Source of the DNA: Pseudopyrenochaeta lycopersici
Lineage: Eukaryota; Ascomycota; Dothideomycetes; Pleosporales; Pseudopyrenochaetaceae
Direction of reading: 5' to 3'
DNA: 64,000 bases
Assembly (NCBI GenBank): GCA_003313425.1
Contig: NHZP01000029.1
Coordinates: forward strand, 620,001 to 684,000
The notes beneath the pieces are model-generated. The model was not told where the DNA came from. It ran no database searches and saw only the letters and a list, made by a program, of their open reading frames with translations. Below are positions 24,707 through 35,462 of this stretch, piece after piece (the stretch's first letter is position 1; every line of letters begins with the position of its first letter). The translations under genes were made by a program, and so were the position numbers.

Positions 24707-26703
24707 CTATCCCCTCCCCAAAATCACGAGCTCGCCTTCCGCTCCGCTGTCACTCGTGATGTACATCCGCCCAAATTTGTCCATTGTAATTGACACGGGC
24801 CGAAAGCACTGTGTCGTGGAGCACAGCCCCACATCATCATTCCAAAGAATATCTGTCCAGCCTGTTGTACTATTTAAGGGCACCGCAGGGCCAAACCCAG
24901 TTGGCCCTTTTGCGAATGGTACATCAATAACTTTGTACCCTGTCGATGGATTGCGATTCCATGACCCATGGATGGCGATGTACATGCTTGTGAAGTTCTT
25001 GTCAAACGTTGCGCCTAGGGGCGCTGAATGCGCTGGTAGTGTAAGTCTGGCTGGTATGCTCCTTGACTTGCACGTATCGTCCGTAAAAGTAGAGTTTGGC
25101 TCGAGAACGAACTGTTCGCCTACAGCGAATGTCCGGTCTAAAATCCCGTCCGGCTTGGCACAAGTGTAGCAAGTGGGGTAGCCGTACCAGTCGGTGTTCT
25201 CTTTACTTGGGTCCCCCAAGTAATTGATCTCGTCAGCAGGATTATCAGTATGAATGTCGACGGATACGCCACCAATGGTTCGATGGATCTCGTCGGATGA
25301 GTTTTCCAGCCCCCACAACATACCATCTCCATCGAACACCAAGCCAACCTCGTTCCGCAGGCCATAGCCCATTTGATAGCCTCCAGTTGCATAATCATAT
25401 CCTCCAATCGGCGTAGCATTGGTATTGAAAACCTTCACGCATGATCGACCTATACGGATGTCGGCTGCGTCATAGTCAAAATTATCATTTGACCCATGAG
25501 AGACTAGGAGGAGTTCCGGATGCTTCGGCGGGATGACCAAAGTTCTGGTGACATGCCCTCGAGTATCCATTCCGGACACAACCGTAGTAAAATTTCCCGA
25601 TACACTCATCGTGAGCGTATCGTAGTTCCAAGCGAACACTGAAGTTGCTGAGCTTGCGTAGAGCGTTTTGCCGTCCTTGCTGAGAACAATTCCGTGATTG
25701 AGATTTCGCTGGGTGATGACAGTCTTGGAGGATGCGAAGCAGCCATCTGGTCCTATCTTGTATGCAGTAATTCCAAGGCCATTTTGGATGACTAAAAGAT
25801 TGCCGCCTGCATCAAAGAGAAGGGTTCGAGGTTGAGTCAGTTCTCCCGCCACTTTCGTAACTTTCCAGCCCTTGGCAGTATTAAGATGAAATCGGCTTGT
25901 TGGGACATCGTCACATGACAGGGGAATCCCTATTTGGGTCGGTTCTGGTGCAGCTGACGAAAAAATGCTTGTGCTGAGAGTCGTTGGTCGCGCACTGATG
26001 GTAGAACTGAGCGGCAAGGTGCTGCTTGATGTTGGAGGTGTATCATCAACGAGATTTGCTGCAACCAATTGGTCGAAATCCGCGTTATGGCCCTTCGTAA
26101 GATCAAGTTTATAACTTCCAAATGTACTATGTACGTTGAACGTGGATTTGTTATTCGCTGGCTGAGCCGGCGGTCTGGTTGCAAGTCCGTATGCAAATTT
26201 CTGTGCGGTGGCTGTGGCGCTAATTGACACCAGATTCCCATCCACATTATGCCATTGTGTGCAGCCTTTGCACAGTACATTGAGCGTCCAATGTGTAGCG
26301 TTGTATCCCGTGCCTTTGATATAAGAATACTCGGCCGCATCATAGGGTTGTGGTAAGCTCAACCCGCTGAGAAAAGTAAGCGCACCATCATCAAACGTCA
26401 AGATACTTACTACGCCATTCTGGATGAGTAAATTGAGCTAGTTGTTGCATTGTTCACCCATCCAATTGTAAGCGGGACGTAGGGCATCGTTCCTCCCCAA
26501 GAGAAACCGACCCAGCCATTCTTAATAGGCGAAACTATTTGTAGCACGGTATCAAAAGGCGCCGATTTTGCTCCAGGCAAAGCAACCCCAAAGGTGATGC
26601 CATTGGAGCCTGTCCACCCAGAGAAACATATTGACGTTGTCACATCGCAGTAGCGTCTGGTACTCTGCGCTAGGACTGAAGAACGATTAGTGAGAGTTGT
26701 CAT
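24707..26703 (-). CDS. Secreted AA8-AA12 haem/PQQ sugar (pyranose) dehydrogenase, 5' end uncertain
   Basis: It combines a cellobiose-dehydrogenase-type cytochrome (AA8/DOMON) with a PQQ-dependent pyranose dehydrogenase domain (AA12), an extracellular sugar oxidase that can pass electrons through haem. Exons are 26703-26411 and 26366-24707 (44-nt intron), 650 aa from the ATG at 26703. The AA8 part has STRRYCDVTTSICFSGW, a candidate haem-ligand Met in GGTMPYVP, RMAYGLSLPQPYDA and a candidate ligand His in FNVHSTFGSYK. A Ser/Thr-rich linker (about 170-205) precedes the AA12 part with LTQPRTLLFDAGGNLLVIQ, a six-bladed-propeller pattern, MGYGLRNEVGLVFDGDG and AIHGSWNR. There is no CBM1. No signal peptide is in frame. 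A CTAAT branch site and CAG just after the ATG suggest the true first exon is upstream of 26680 and was not resolved. Confidence 0.85.
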
Positions 26704-28556
26704 ATGTCCTTGAGGGTCACCTAATTGTGCTGGCGATAGTTACAAGCTCCACTACCAGCTCGCTTGGCCTCATTTTGAGTAAAAGTGGAATGCTCGTTGC
26801 AGGAGCACATGGTGGTGTAACTTAGGGATTTAATAGCAAGATGCGCGCCATGCTAAGATGACATTTGCACAATCTGCCTAAAAAGTTAATTTGAGAGGTG
26901 AAGAGACGATTTCCGTAACAGCAAAGGGTGACGAGGGGGTATGGGCTATCGTATTCAGCCCCGCCACAACGAAGGCATGTCATGAGTTCATCACACCTTC
27001 GAGACGACACCACAAGCGCAATAAATCAATATATTCATGCGAACATGGTTTGGTGGAGCTTGGGACAGGCTGAGTTTGCGACCGGCAGTAGCGTCTGTGG
27101 GGCATGTGGTTCGCTCCATTATACGCGCCGATCGAAAATGCACACTCCACGTCGATAGCATCGCGCTACCTCGTCGTTTGCAGTGCCTTTCATTAGCTTT
27201 CTGGGTCAAGCAAAGAACCAGCCCTGGTTTTGGATGTCTGGCGATCAATTCCCTGGGTAAATCCTTCGTGCCTTATAGTAAGACGGTAACGATAAATTGC
27301 GGTATGGACCGGAAACATGGAACCATTCAAGGAACCGAAAGGACTTGATTCGGGAACACTCATATGGAAATTGCGTGATCATGTCACTGTGGAATGACAA
27401 TAATGTTAACTGAAATTGAGGACTGTGGTTAGAAAGTTCCGAGACGGATCCACAGGCTAGTTAAATGACCTGATGCGTTTAGCCCTGAAATGTCAACAAG
27501 GCATATATGAAAATAATGGGCACTGGAATGGCACGTACATTCAAATGGGGAGTATGCTGCTCTTATTTAATACCCCATTTACGGTCCGGTCACCGAACTA
27601 AGAAAGATAAAAATTAAGATGACCGAAAACCATCGCTAGATGTTCCGTAATATGATAGCACCTTGAAAGTGGATGATAGCTGCAACACCGCGTCTTATCG
27701 AAATTGTAGTGAGATATGATTTACAAGTTGTCACCCGTACCAGGGTAACTTCTTGTAAGTGTTTTCCATCGTCAGATTGAATGTCTGGACGAAACGCTCT
27801 GTGAATTCGACCAGATTCATAATCACATGGACAGATGTGCTATGCCTCCTTGAGACTCAAACAGGCTAATATATGGCTGCTATTGAAGTTTATCATCCTT
27901 TTAAAATCTCTAAAAAAAATTTACTAAATTTGTCCTGTTTTCCAAAGCAAATCAGGTATGTGGTCGTCAATGCAACCAAATGTTTACGGTCCAACAAAAG
28001 CATGTTCATCCTCGAAAGCTGACACAATCCTATCGTGCGTTCGAATGTATACAATTCCGGAAGCAAACTTAGAAGAATTTAGTATTGAAATACAAAACAG
28101 GATTCATCTATAGTCCCAATGAGTCTGGCTATGAAAGATATTCCACTCTCCAGCGACCTAGCAGCAACAGTGCTCAAAATCGTGCATGCAATTACATATT
28201 AAGACATGTGCGCACACCAAAGCCGCAGTGAGCGGCGGACAAAGTCGGAAATACTTGCGATGATTGTAAACACTTCGATGAAAGGAATTGGGAGGCTATC
28301 GCGAAAGGTGAGGAGAACGAAAGAATAGTAATATCGTTTGAGGGGGCACAGCTGGAAATTGTATCCATTGTTCTCAGGAAATGTTTATGATCCCTGACCC
28401 ATTGAAGCATTGTAGTAACACGTCCAACTTTGCTCCCTCCCCAATCGTGGGAATTAGATGCCATCCACATACCTGGCTCTTAAATCAACCATACACATGT
28501 ATGCTCTCACACTGAATCAGTTTGAATTTTTTTGATCAATTCATCCTACTCTTTAT
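26704..28556. other. Intergenic region
   Basis: The first 150 bp probably hold the missing 5' exon and promoter of the AA8-AA12 gene; the frame from the ATG at 26788-26786 reads MRPSELVVELVTIAST but joins out of phase. The rest is moderately AT-rich with no recognisable gene. Confidence 0.5.
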
Positions 28557-29288
28557 TCAGATCTTAGCTTTTGCAGGCGCTGTTACCCTCCGTCCATGTA
28601 CATAACATATTCCTCGAATTTTCTCGGCCGCCTCCCCCCAAAGCTCATTCCTCAGCAAACTATAAACTCCCATCTTAGCTTTTCCTTGGACAGCCCTTGC
28701 TTTGTTTAATGCAACCTCAAACATATCCTTCGGATCAGCAACCTCGTCCACGATACCATCCTCTAATGCTTCTTTGCTTGTCCACCGATGTGCTTCTAAT
28801 AGCATCTTGCGGGCGATTTGTGGTCGAAGTTTGAGACGAGGAAGGTATCCAATGCCTGGGAAGTGGAGGCCAAGGTTCACCGGTGGCATAGAGAAGTAGC
28901 CTCTACTAGAGTTCATGATGCGATAATCATGAGCCAATGCAAAGGGACAGGCACCTCCAAAGGTGTGGCCAGTCAGGAGGGCAATCGTGGGAAAGGGGTA
29001 ATCTAGGAGTGTTGCCAGAAGTGGGAAGAAGCCATCACTGTTTGCGAATGGATTCGTATCGGACTCATCCAGCTCGAGACCTGTACACCAGAACTTCTCG
29101 TCATTTCCCTTTGTTATGACGCATCCTTCAGAATCAGGGCCTAACTCTTGTTCAATGTCTCGCAGCGCTTTGATAATTTCCTGTGCAAATCGCACATTCA
29201 GTCGGTTCTCTGGAGCTTTCTGCATGGTTATAACGAATACGCAATCATATCGATCCACACGAAGGTTCCAGTACTCTCCAAGTGCCAT
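28557..29288 (-). CDS. Enoyl-CoA hydratase/isomerase (crotonase) family, probably peroxisomal
   Basis: Crotonase-fold enzymes act on acyl-CoA thioesters; this one resembles delta3,delta2-enoyl-CoA isomerases or short hydratases of beta-oxidation. It is a single exon of 243 aa, normal for the subfamily. Visible features are the oxyanion-hole segments GLELDESD (near 71) and LLTGHTFGGACPFALAHDYRI (about 103-125), then MPPVNLGLHFPGIGYLPRL. The residue corresponding to the catalytic Glu is not obvious, so isomerase versus hydratase is undecided. The C-terminus is AKI, a PTS1-like tripeptide known from the Candida tropicalis peroxisomal trifunctional enzyme. It lies just downstream of a Zn2Cys6 gene on the same strand, which could be its regulator (inference). 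Confidence 0.88.
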   Translation of the reverse strand: MALGEYWNLRVDRYDCVFVITMQKAPENRLNVRFAQEIIKALRDIEQELGPDSEGCVITKGNDEKFWCTGLELDESDTNPFANSDGFFPLLATLLDYPFPTIALLTGHTFGGACPFALAHDYRIMNSSRGYFSMPPVNLGLHFPGIGYLPRLKLRPQIARKMLLEAHRWTSKEALEDGIVDEVADPKDMFEVALNKARAVQGKAKMGVYSLLRNELWGEAAEKIRGICYVHGRRVTAPAKAKI

Positions 29289-29690
29289 TGTATGTGTGTG
29301 GGTTGCTATTGGTGCTGAAGCGGGATGGATGTATATGACGTATTACAAGGGACCGCTAGACTATTGAATCGTCCAATGTAGGGCAAGAGCAGCCGGAGGT
29401 TAGCCTTTTGCTGCCAGGACTTGGGAAAGTAGATTGTTGTGATGATGTCGGGAAGTGTGTGGATTCGCTTTGAAGCCTCGGCACGGAAGTGCGGAGATGT
29501 GGAGAACCCCTGCCACCGCCACGGACATTTTCGGTAACTTTCCGCCATGCGCCTGACTGACTCGATTGCAAAGACACAACATGTACAGCTGCAGCGAGAG
29601 ATCATGCAATAATTGCGGCTGTACGGGAAAGGATTAGGCGGAGGCAACGTTAGTTCCTGCGCTGTTCGGTAACGAGGCATACGGCATTCG
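29289..29690. promoter_or_regulatory. Intergenic/promoter region of the crotonase-family gene
   Basis: About 400 bp between the regulator's last exon and the crotonase start. No TATA box or repeated motif stands out; location alone supports the call. Confidence 0.4.
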
Positions 29691-31957
29691 TCACCAGCCC
29701 ATTCCTTGATCCCAGTCGACCATTCTGCCCGAAGAGGGAACCTCAAGTCAGTTTATGGCTTACAGACCGTACAGGTACACTTACAGCCAGTTGCCAACTC
29801 CGTATGGACCGAACCATTCTTGTGGTTGCAGTAGGGTCGGCTCAACAGTCGCACCGGTTGTGTTCTGGTCGTTCATCATTTGCTGTTGCACAGCGGCCGT
29901 AGCAGCCAAATCGATGTCGAGAGACTGATTATTTGGTGTCCTTAAGCCTTGTAGTATACCCGCCATTTCGAGTTCTCTCGACGCAATAGGCGTGATCTGA
30001 GGTAGCCTTTGATGGATTGGGTGCCACATGCGGCAGAGATCGGGTCCAAAATCCGAGAAGAATTGTGCTGTGGAATCAGGAAGGCTGACATCCGGAAAGT
30101 GTCCAAGATGTGGTCTTTGAGTGACTTTCTCACGGACATCCATCAGGTGTTTCAAGCTACCGACCGCAGTAGGCCACCGTTTACTCAATTCTTCGAGCGC
30201 TCGAGCCATGATAGCCAGGTTTTCTTCGGCCAGGTCTACCATATCTGAGTAACGATAGCAGGAGAGTTGCGCCATACCTGCAGTCAAACAGTAGAAAGTG
30301 AAGATCGGCCCAAGGTAGCGTAGCTCATCTCGGGCGATAATGTCCTCAAAAATGCCAGCAACGTATGAAGATGCGAGTAGAGAAGCTGTTGAGGGTGCTA
30401 ATTTTGGATCTGGCGGGCGATTCAGAATGATGAGTACTGTAAAATATTGGATATGGATTTGCCGGGCTTCAAAGTTGTAAGGTTTCAATGGTTGCCCTTC
30501 TGTGGCTCGACAGAGCTGTAAATTCTCTGGTAGGGTCTTTAGCCACCTAAACAACCGGTCCTCAAGAGATCTCTTGTGCTCTTGTAGACCATGCTTGCGA
30601 AGGTAGCTCTGCGTGAGATCGCCTGGATCGACTGTCAGAATTGAATTTGAATACATATGTAGCCGCTAGTCTCGTAGAAGAGGCTTGTGGGATCATACTC
30701 ACCCAGAATGCACGAGATTCCCACATACGAAGAGAATAGTTCAGCTGGAGCTGAAGCGCCATCGAAGTCGAGTGCGGAAATAGGCGACACGTCCGCAAGT
30801 TTGAGATCGATGGCTCGAGGCCTGCCATGTCCTGCATTTATCAGGCAATCCCTGGCAGCCAACGACCACCATATTCTCTTGCGCAATCCTGCGTCTGCTT
30901 TGCCTTTCGGTTCCCTGTGTAGGCCAATCTGATATGCCACGCCCATACATATTCTTAGCCAGAAGCTACTGGTATCCAAACTTACTCGTTCTGGCCCTTC
31001 TGGATTGTACCAATGCAAGAGACACGCTGCAGCTATTGTGATGATAGGATCTTCTTCGGCGCCCATCCAGAAGAGAACCCTTGCTTTTTTGTAGAACTCC
31101 TCAGATGGATAATTTGGAAGTGGCGCGCTGACTCTGCTACCAGCCAGGAATATGGCATGCTGGAGAAGAAGTGATGTTTGATTGGGATTCCTATCCTCTA
31201 TCCAACTGCGTTCGACCACCGGCGACCACGGATAACATCGTGTCCAAAATGCATGCAAGAGACTTTCGCGTATAGCCCTGGGCGGCAATTCTGACACTCG
31301 TTGCACTCGCAAGATTTCCACGTCCGTATCAGACAGGCGATGAGGCATCTTTCCGGGTAGTCCGGCATCGTCGTTAACAGGGACATCGTTTCGAAGGTAT
31401 TCCAGTCGTCCGAGGTAGCTGACGCTGTTTGATGACTGGTAAGTTGAATCGGTCATATTTGATGGTATGCTTTGGTGTGGTGTCGGGTATCCAGGCTCCG
31501 GGTGCCGTTCGAGAAGAGGCGACGGCTCATGGAGACTGGCGGTGTTTGACATCCGTCTTCCTCCGAGCTCGCTTTCCGACTTGAGGTTCTGGTCTCGCGA
31601 AACTGCTAATCCGTTAGAGGCAAAGGGGCCATTGCTGCTTCCAATCGTACTGCTTTCGGTTGGGTCGAGCGTAGAAAATGTTGTCTGGCTGCCTTCAGGA
31701 ATAGACGGATCCGCATTTTGCGCTCCAACGCGTCTCTGACTTGCAGGTGGGGATGGGCTGAAAGTGAACCTTTTGCGCTTCCTTTCCCTCGGCACACACT
31801 CATATCCATCTCTCTGACAGGGCGTACATATGTCGCCTTCGACCTCGTCGATATCGCATCGTACTTTCTTCTTATGGCATATGACGCAGGCTTTGACCGT
31901 TCGACGAGCCCGCGGTTCCTTGTCTTTTGGTAAAGCCATTCTCCGTTCTACCTTCAA
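29691..31957 (-). CDS. Zn2Cys6 fungal transcription factor (Fungal_trans domain)
   Basis: A nuclear regulator of unknown targets. Exons are 31957-30703 and 30622-29785, plus a proposed small last exon 29724-29691, giving 708 aa, or 702 from the better start MALPKDKEP at 31939. The zinc cluster ACVICHKKKVRCDI...GDICTPCQRDGYECVP lies near residues 23-55 and is followed by a basic RERKRKRF. A Ser/Pro-rich linker comes next. The middle homology domain has ESLLHAFWTRCYPWSPVVE, WLRICMGVAYQIGLHREP and GLRKRIWWSLAARDC. The 80-nt intron 1 (30623-30702) restores CILGDLTQSYLRK. For intron 2 (29725-29784) donor GTAAGT, branch ACTGAC and acceptor GGCAG are strong and give the tail NWLMVDWDQGMGW; otherwise translation stops at 29781. 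It lies upstream of the crotonase gene. Confidence 0.88.
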
Positions 31958-34208
31958 TACTCACAAATACTGCCATTGCCTACTTCCATTTTATTAAAGG
32001 TCGCAAGATCAAGGAGTTAGGACAGCGGACAAGTTTGCGGGGAGTTCAGAAGGATGAAAGAAGAGTGCTCGCGTAGAATACGAAGGTCCAGGGCTGAAGC
32101 GTGCCGGAATGGCGGGGCGTGCACTGACCAACCTGCCAGTCCGTCGAACCTATCGAATGCATCTTTCGACGCCATACCAATTTTGATCAAATGTGAAATC
32201 TGGTGTAGCCAAAGTACTAGACAAATCATACTATAGTAGCAAAGTTGATGTGTCTCATAAGCGTTTAATGTCAAAAGCTCTCTTGGCCATCTGATGTTAC
32301 CTGTGCAAATCTGCGGACAGAATGTAATACGGGCCCCGACATCATAGCTATCGATACCGAGGTGCTGGATTCACGCCTCATACTTCAGGCGGCCTTCAGC
32401 TATAATCAAAACGAAGAGCGACTTTAGGGGCATGCGCCAAATCCTGATGTGTTGCAAAATTCATAGCTTTAAAGTATCATAAGTCACAGCAAATGAGTTC
32501 AGTCTGATCTACCAATTGATACCAAGGTCATAGAAACTAGGAAACCTGCTGCTCTCTTCAATCTACACCCACCAATCGCAATATCTCGGACACCCCATGT
32601 GCCAATCTTACCACTTGATTGCCTTATCAGTGAAAACTGCGTATTTAAGAAGACCTTATTATTTCACTTCAATACACATTTCCAAAGTATCGAATCCTTG
32701 CAACATTTTCGAGTGATCATAGACACTGAAGGAGGTCACCTAAACATTGCGAGTGAAATTTCGTCCTCTTAGATGACTATTCAATCCAAGGTCAAACAAA
32801 AGCGGGCGCTCACGATATAGGACATACAGGAAAATCAATCTATCTGGTATTCCTGAGTAGTGCTGGCTTATTTCAAGGAAGTTATCTCTCTTGATCTTCA
32901 AGTTATGTCAATGCTCAGACATAATGATCTCACTACTTCTTGATACTTCTTGCTTGCCATGAAATTGAGTGGAAGATTGCTAGTCAAAGAGTTGACCAAC
33001 CAACTCAAAGCGTCTTTCCTTCATGGACGAATGGAATATGCAAGTACGAAATATCCCTTTCGCGATAATGGAGAGGAAACCTCGAGCAATTGGCAAAATT
33101 TCGCCAATTGCATGCATCTGATGATCACCGATTACCACGAGATGAATGACAGCTGAGCAAAAAGTACTTGGTATTGTGAAGTCGCACTCGGGTAGGGGGT
33201 GGCTCAGCTAGGGCTAGCGCACCATATACGCGGTTTCACCTGACCCCCACTTGCGCGTCAAGGCACAGGCCTCAGGCCATGGTCATTCCCCTCTGTCATA
33301 TCCCAAATCGAGGGTAGCAATTCCTGATATAACTCGTCTATAAACTCCGATTCTCGACGTTTGCCGCGGTTCACTGAAGACCTGTAGGCCATGATGAGGT
33401 AGAGCTAGGCATATGCTAAGAATAAACGCATGATGAAGCAACGACTGTGCGCACATCCAAGAAGCATCCTGTAGGCAGTTCCCTTGACACATAGGGTTTT
33501 CTGAAAGTCGTCATGGCGAATATTCTTGGAATATCGGGTCTGATTCGCAGCCTTGGCTACATACATCCAGCCTCAGCCTCAGGGCACAAAGGTTCAGAAT
33601 TGCGCTAGAACAACTGTCGAATCTTCTTTACAGTACTTGTAAATGGGCGCACGCAGGGCGAAATGATGCCAGGCCATCGCCGTACTTTGGCCGCAATATA
33701 TTCAATGCTAGCCCCACGAAACTGTCCAATCTACTTGACGTTTATAAATTTTGGCATTTACGGAACCAGAATGTGGGGTCAGTGTTTCATGGGAAGTGGG
33801 GATGAGGAGCCGGGTAAACAGCAGAGATAAATGAGTGGCCTGCACACTTACCGGGTGTGCATGGCCTTGGCTAATTTATGATTAACAGGAGAATATACTA
33901 CTCTAGGACGAACATCCGTTCGAAGCAGTCGCCAACATTGTAAGATAGACCCTTGCAGCATGATGGTGAATGAAGTACCATCGATACGCCACCACAGCAC
34001 ATCACGGGTGACATGTCCATGCTTTGCTCCAAGCACTTGGACGATTTCGATGTTATTGAGCTTATATGACGGCCCGGCGGTACCGAACCCATCGACCATC
34101 AAGGTTCAATTCGTCTTTGGTTGGAAATACACGCATCAAGCATCTTGGGGGCACAGGACATGATTGCGTGCACGTTCACTGGGGCACGCCATTCGCGAAA
34201 CTCAAATG
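31958..34208. other. Intergenic region
   Basis: 2.2 kb, moderately AT-rich. Open frames are short and unrecognisable on both strands. I see no RNA gene or repeat. The right end is the promoter of the GH6 gene. Confidence 0.5.
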
Positions 34209-34216
34209 TATATAAA
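34179..34216 (+). promoter_or_regulatory. TATA box and CreA-type site of the GH6 gene
   Basis: TATATAAA at 34209-34216 lies about 70 bp before the ATG. CTGGGG at 34179-34184 fits the SYGGRG consensus of the carbon repressor CreA. Single hexamers are frequent by chance, so only the TATA box is well supported. Confidence 0.55.
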
Positions 34217-34286
34217 GTCGTAGGTACGTGCCTGTTGTACCGTTCGATATCACCAGCTTGAGATATTTCGTTCATCATCCCAAAAT

Positions 34287-35462
34287 ATGGTGCTCCTTAC
34301 CCCATTTGTCCTTGCAACTGCTGCTTTGGCTGGTGCCGCATCTGCAGCACCTCAGCCAACGGTCCCTAGTAATGTGGCGGTCAACCCGTGGATCGGAAAA
34401 GACCGGTATGTTGTCCAAAGCTATGGCAAGAAGCTCGATCAGACCATTGCCGCCTTTGAGGCCAAGAACGATACACTCAACGCTGCGCGCACCCGCACTG
34501 TTGCACAGAAGATCTCAACTTTTACTTGGATCACCACGCGTGCCGGTCTTACTGGAATCACTACCGCCATCAATGAAGCACGCGCGCAGAGAAAAGGTCG
34601 CACGAGGGTTATTGTTGGCCTTGTCCTGTATAATCTACCAGACCGTGACTGTTCCGCTGGGGAGTCAGCTGGTGAGCTCAGCAGTGACAAAGATGGTCTG
34701 AACATCTACAAGACAGAATTCGTTGACCAATATGCCAAACTCGTCTCCGCCGCCAGGGACGTGGATTTTGCAATCGTCTTGGAGCCAGATTCGCTCGGCA
34801 ACGCAATCACCAACCAGGGCATCCCCTTCTGCGCCACAGCCACCCCTCTCTACGAAGAGGGCATTGCATATGCCATCTCCAAGCTTCAATTCCCCAATGT
34901 ACATCTGTACATTGACGCCGCACACGGCGGCTGGCTAGGATGGGCCGATAACCTGAAGCCTACCGCCCAAATTTTCGCAAAGGTCGTCGCCATGGCGAAG
35001 AAGCTCAATCCCGCAGCCAAAATTCGTGGTTACGCTACCAATGTATCCAACTATAATCCCTTCAACGCGAAAATTCGCGAAAACTACACCGAGTGGTCTC
35101 CATCATGGGATGAGTCACACTATGCATCTTCCCTTGCGACATACCTCGAGGCTGAGAGTTTGCCAACCAACTTCATTATTGACCAGGGTCGTGTCGTATT
35201 GCCTGGGGGAAGGGCAGAATGGGGCGAGTGGTGCAACGTTGAGCCTGCAGGTTTCGGTGAGCTGCCAGGAACCAAGACTAACAACACACATGTCGACAGC
35301 ATTGTATGGATCAAGCCGGGTGGAGAGAGTGATGGGCGATGTGGACTTGCGGGCGCGCCAGCCGCTGGTGCGTGGTTCGATGAGTATGTGCAAATGTTGG
35401 TCAAGAACGCTGACCCACCACTGGCCCCGACATATCGGAAAAAGCCGAAGAACAAGTGGTAG
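34287..35462 (+). CDS. Secreted GH6 cellulase (cellobiohydrolase/endoglucanase), no CBM
   Basis: GH6 enzymes hydrolyse beta-1,4-glucan from the non-reducing end with inversion. Single exon, 391 aa. Signal peptide MVLLTPFVLATAALAGAASA (1-20), then the catalytic domain. GH6 signatures are YNLPDRDCSAGESAGE near residues 116-131 (with the candidate acid Asp in DRDC), FAIVLEPDSLGN, LYIDAAHGGWLGW (about 209-221), FIIDQGR and IVWIKPGGESDGRCG. The N-terminal CBM1 and linker found in many cellobiohydrolases are absent. The C-terminus is basic (YRKKPKNKW). A TATA box lies about 70 bp upstream. Whether it is exo- or endo-acting depends on active-site loops I cannot judge. Confidence 0.94.
   Translation: MVLLTPFVLATAALAGAASAAPQPTVPSNVAVNPWIGKDRYVVQSYGKKLDQTIAAFEAKNDTLNAARTRTVAQKISTFTWITTRAGLTGITTAINEARAQRKGRTRVIVGLVLYNLPDRDCSAGESAGELSSDKDGLNIYKTEFVDQYAKLVSAARDVDFAIVLEPDSLGNAITNQGIPFCATATPLYEEGIAYAISKLQFPNVHLYIDAAHGGWLGWADNLKPTAQIFAKVVAMAKKLNPAAKIRGYATNVSNYNPFNAKIRENYTEWSPSWDESHYASSLATYLEAESLPTNFIIDQGRVVLPGGRAEWGEWCNVEPAGFGELPGTKTNNTHVDSIVWIKPGGESDGRCGLAGAPAAGAWFDEYVQMLVKNADPPLAPTYRKKPKNKW

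Noticed and set aside
22667..26703. Monooxygenase plus AA8-AA12 gene as a biosynthetic cluster
   Set aside because: One is intracellular and one secreted, no synthase or transporter adjoins, and shared strand alone is weak.
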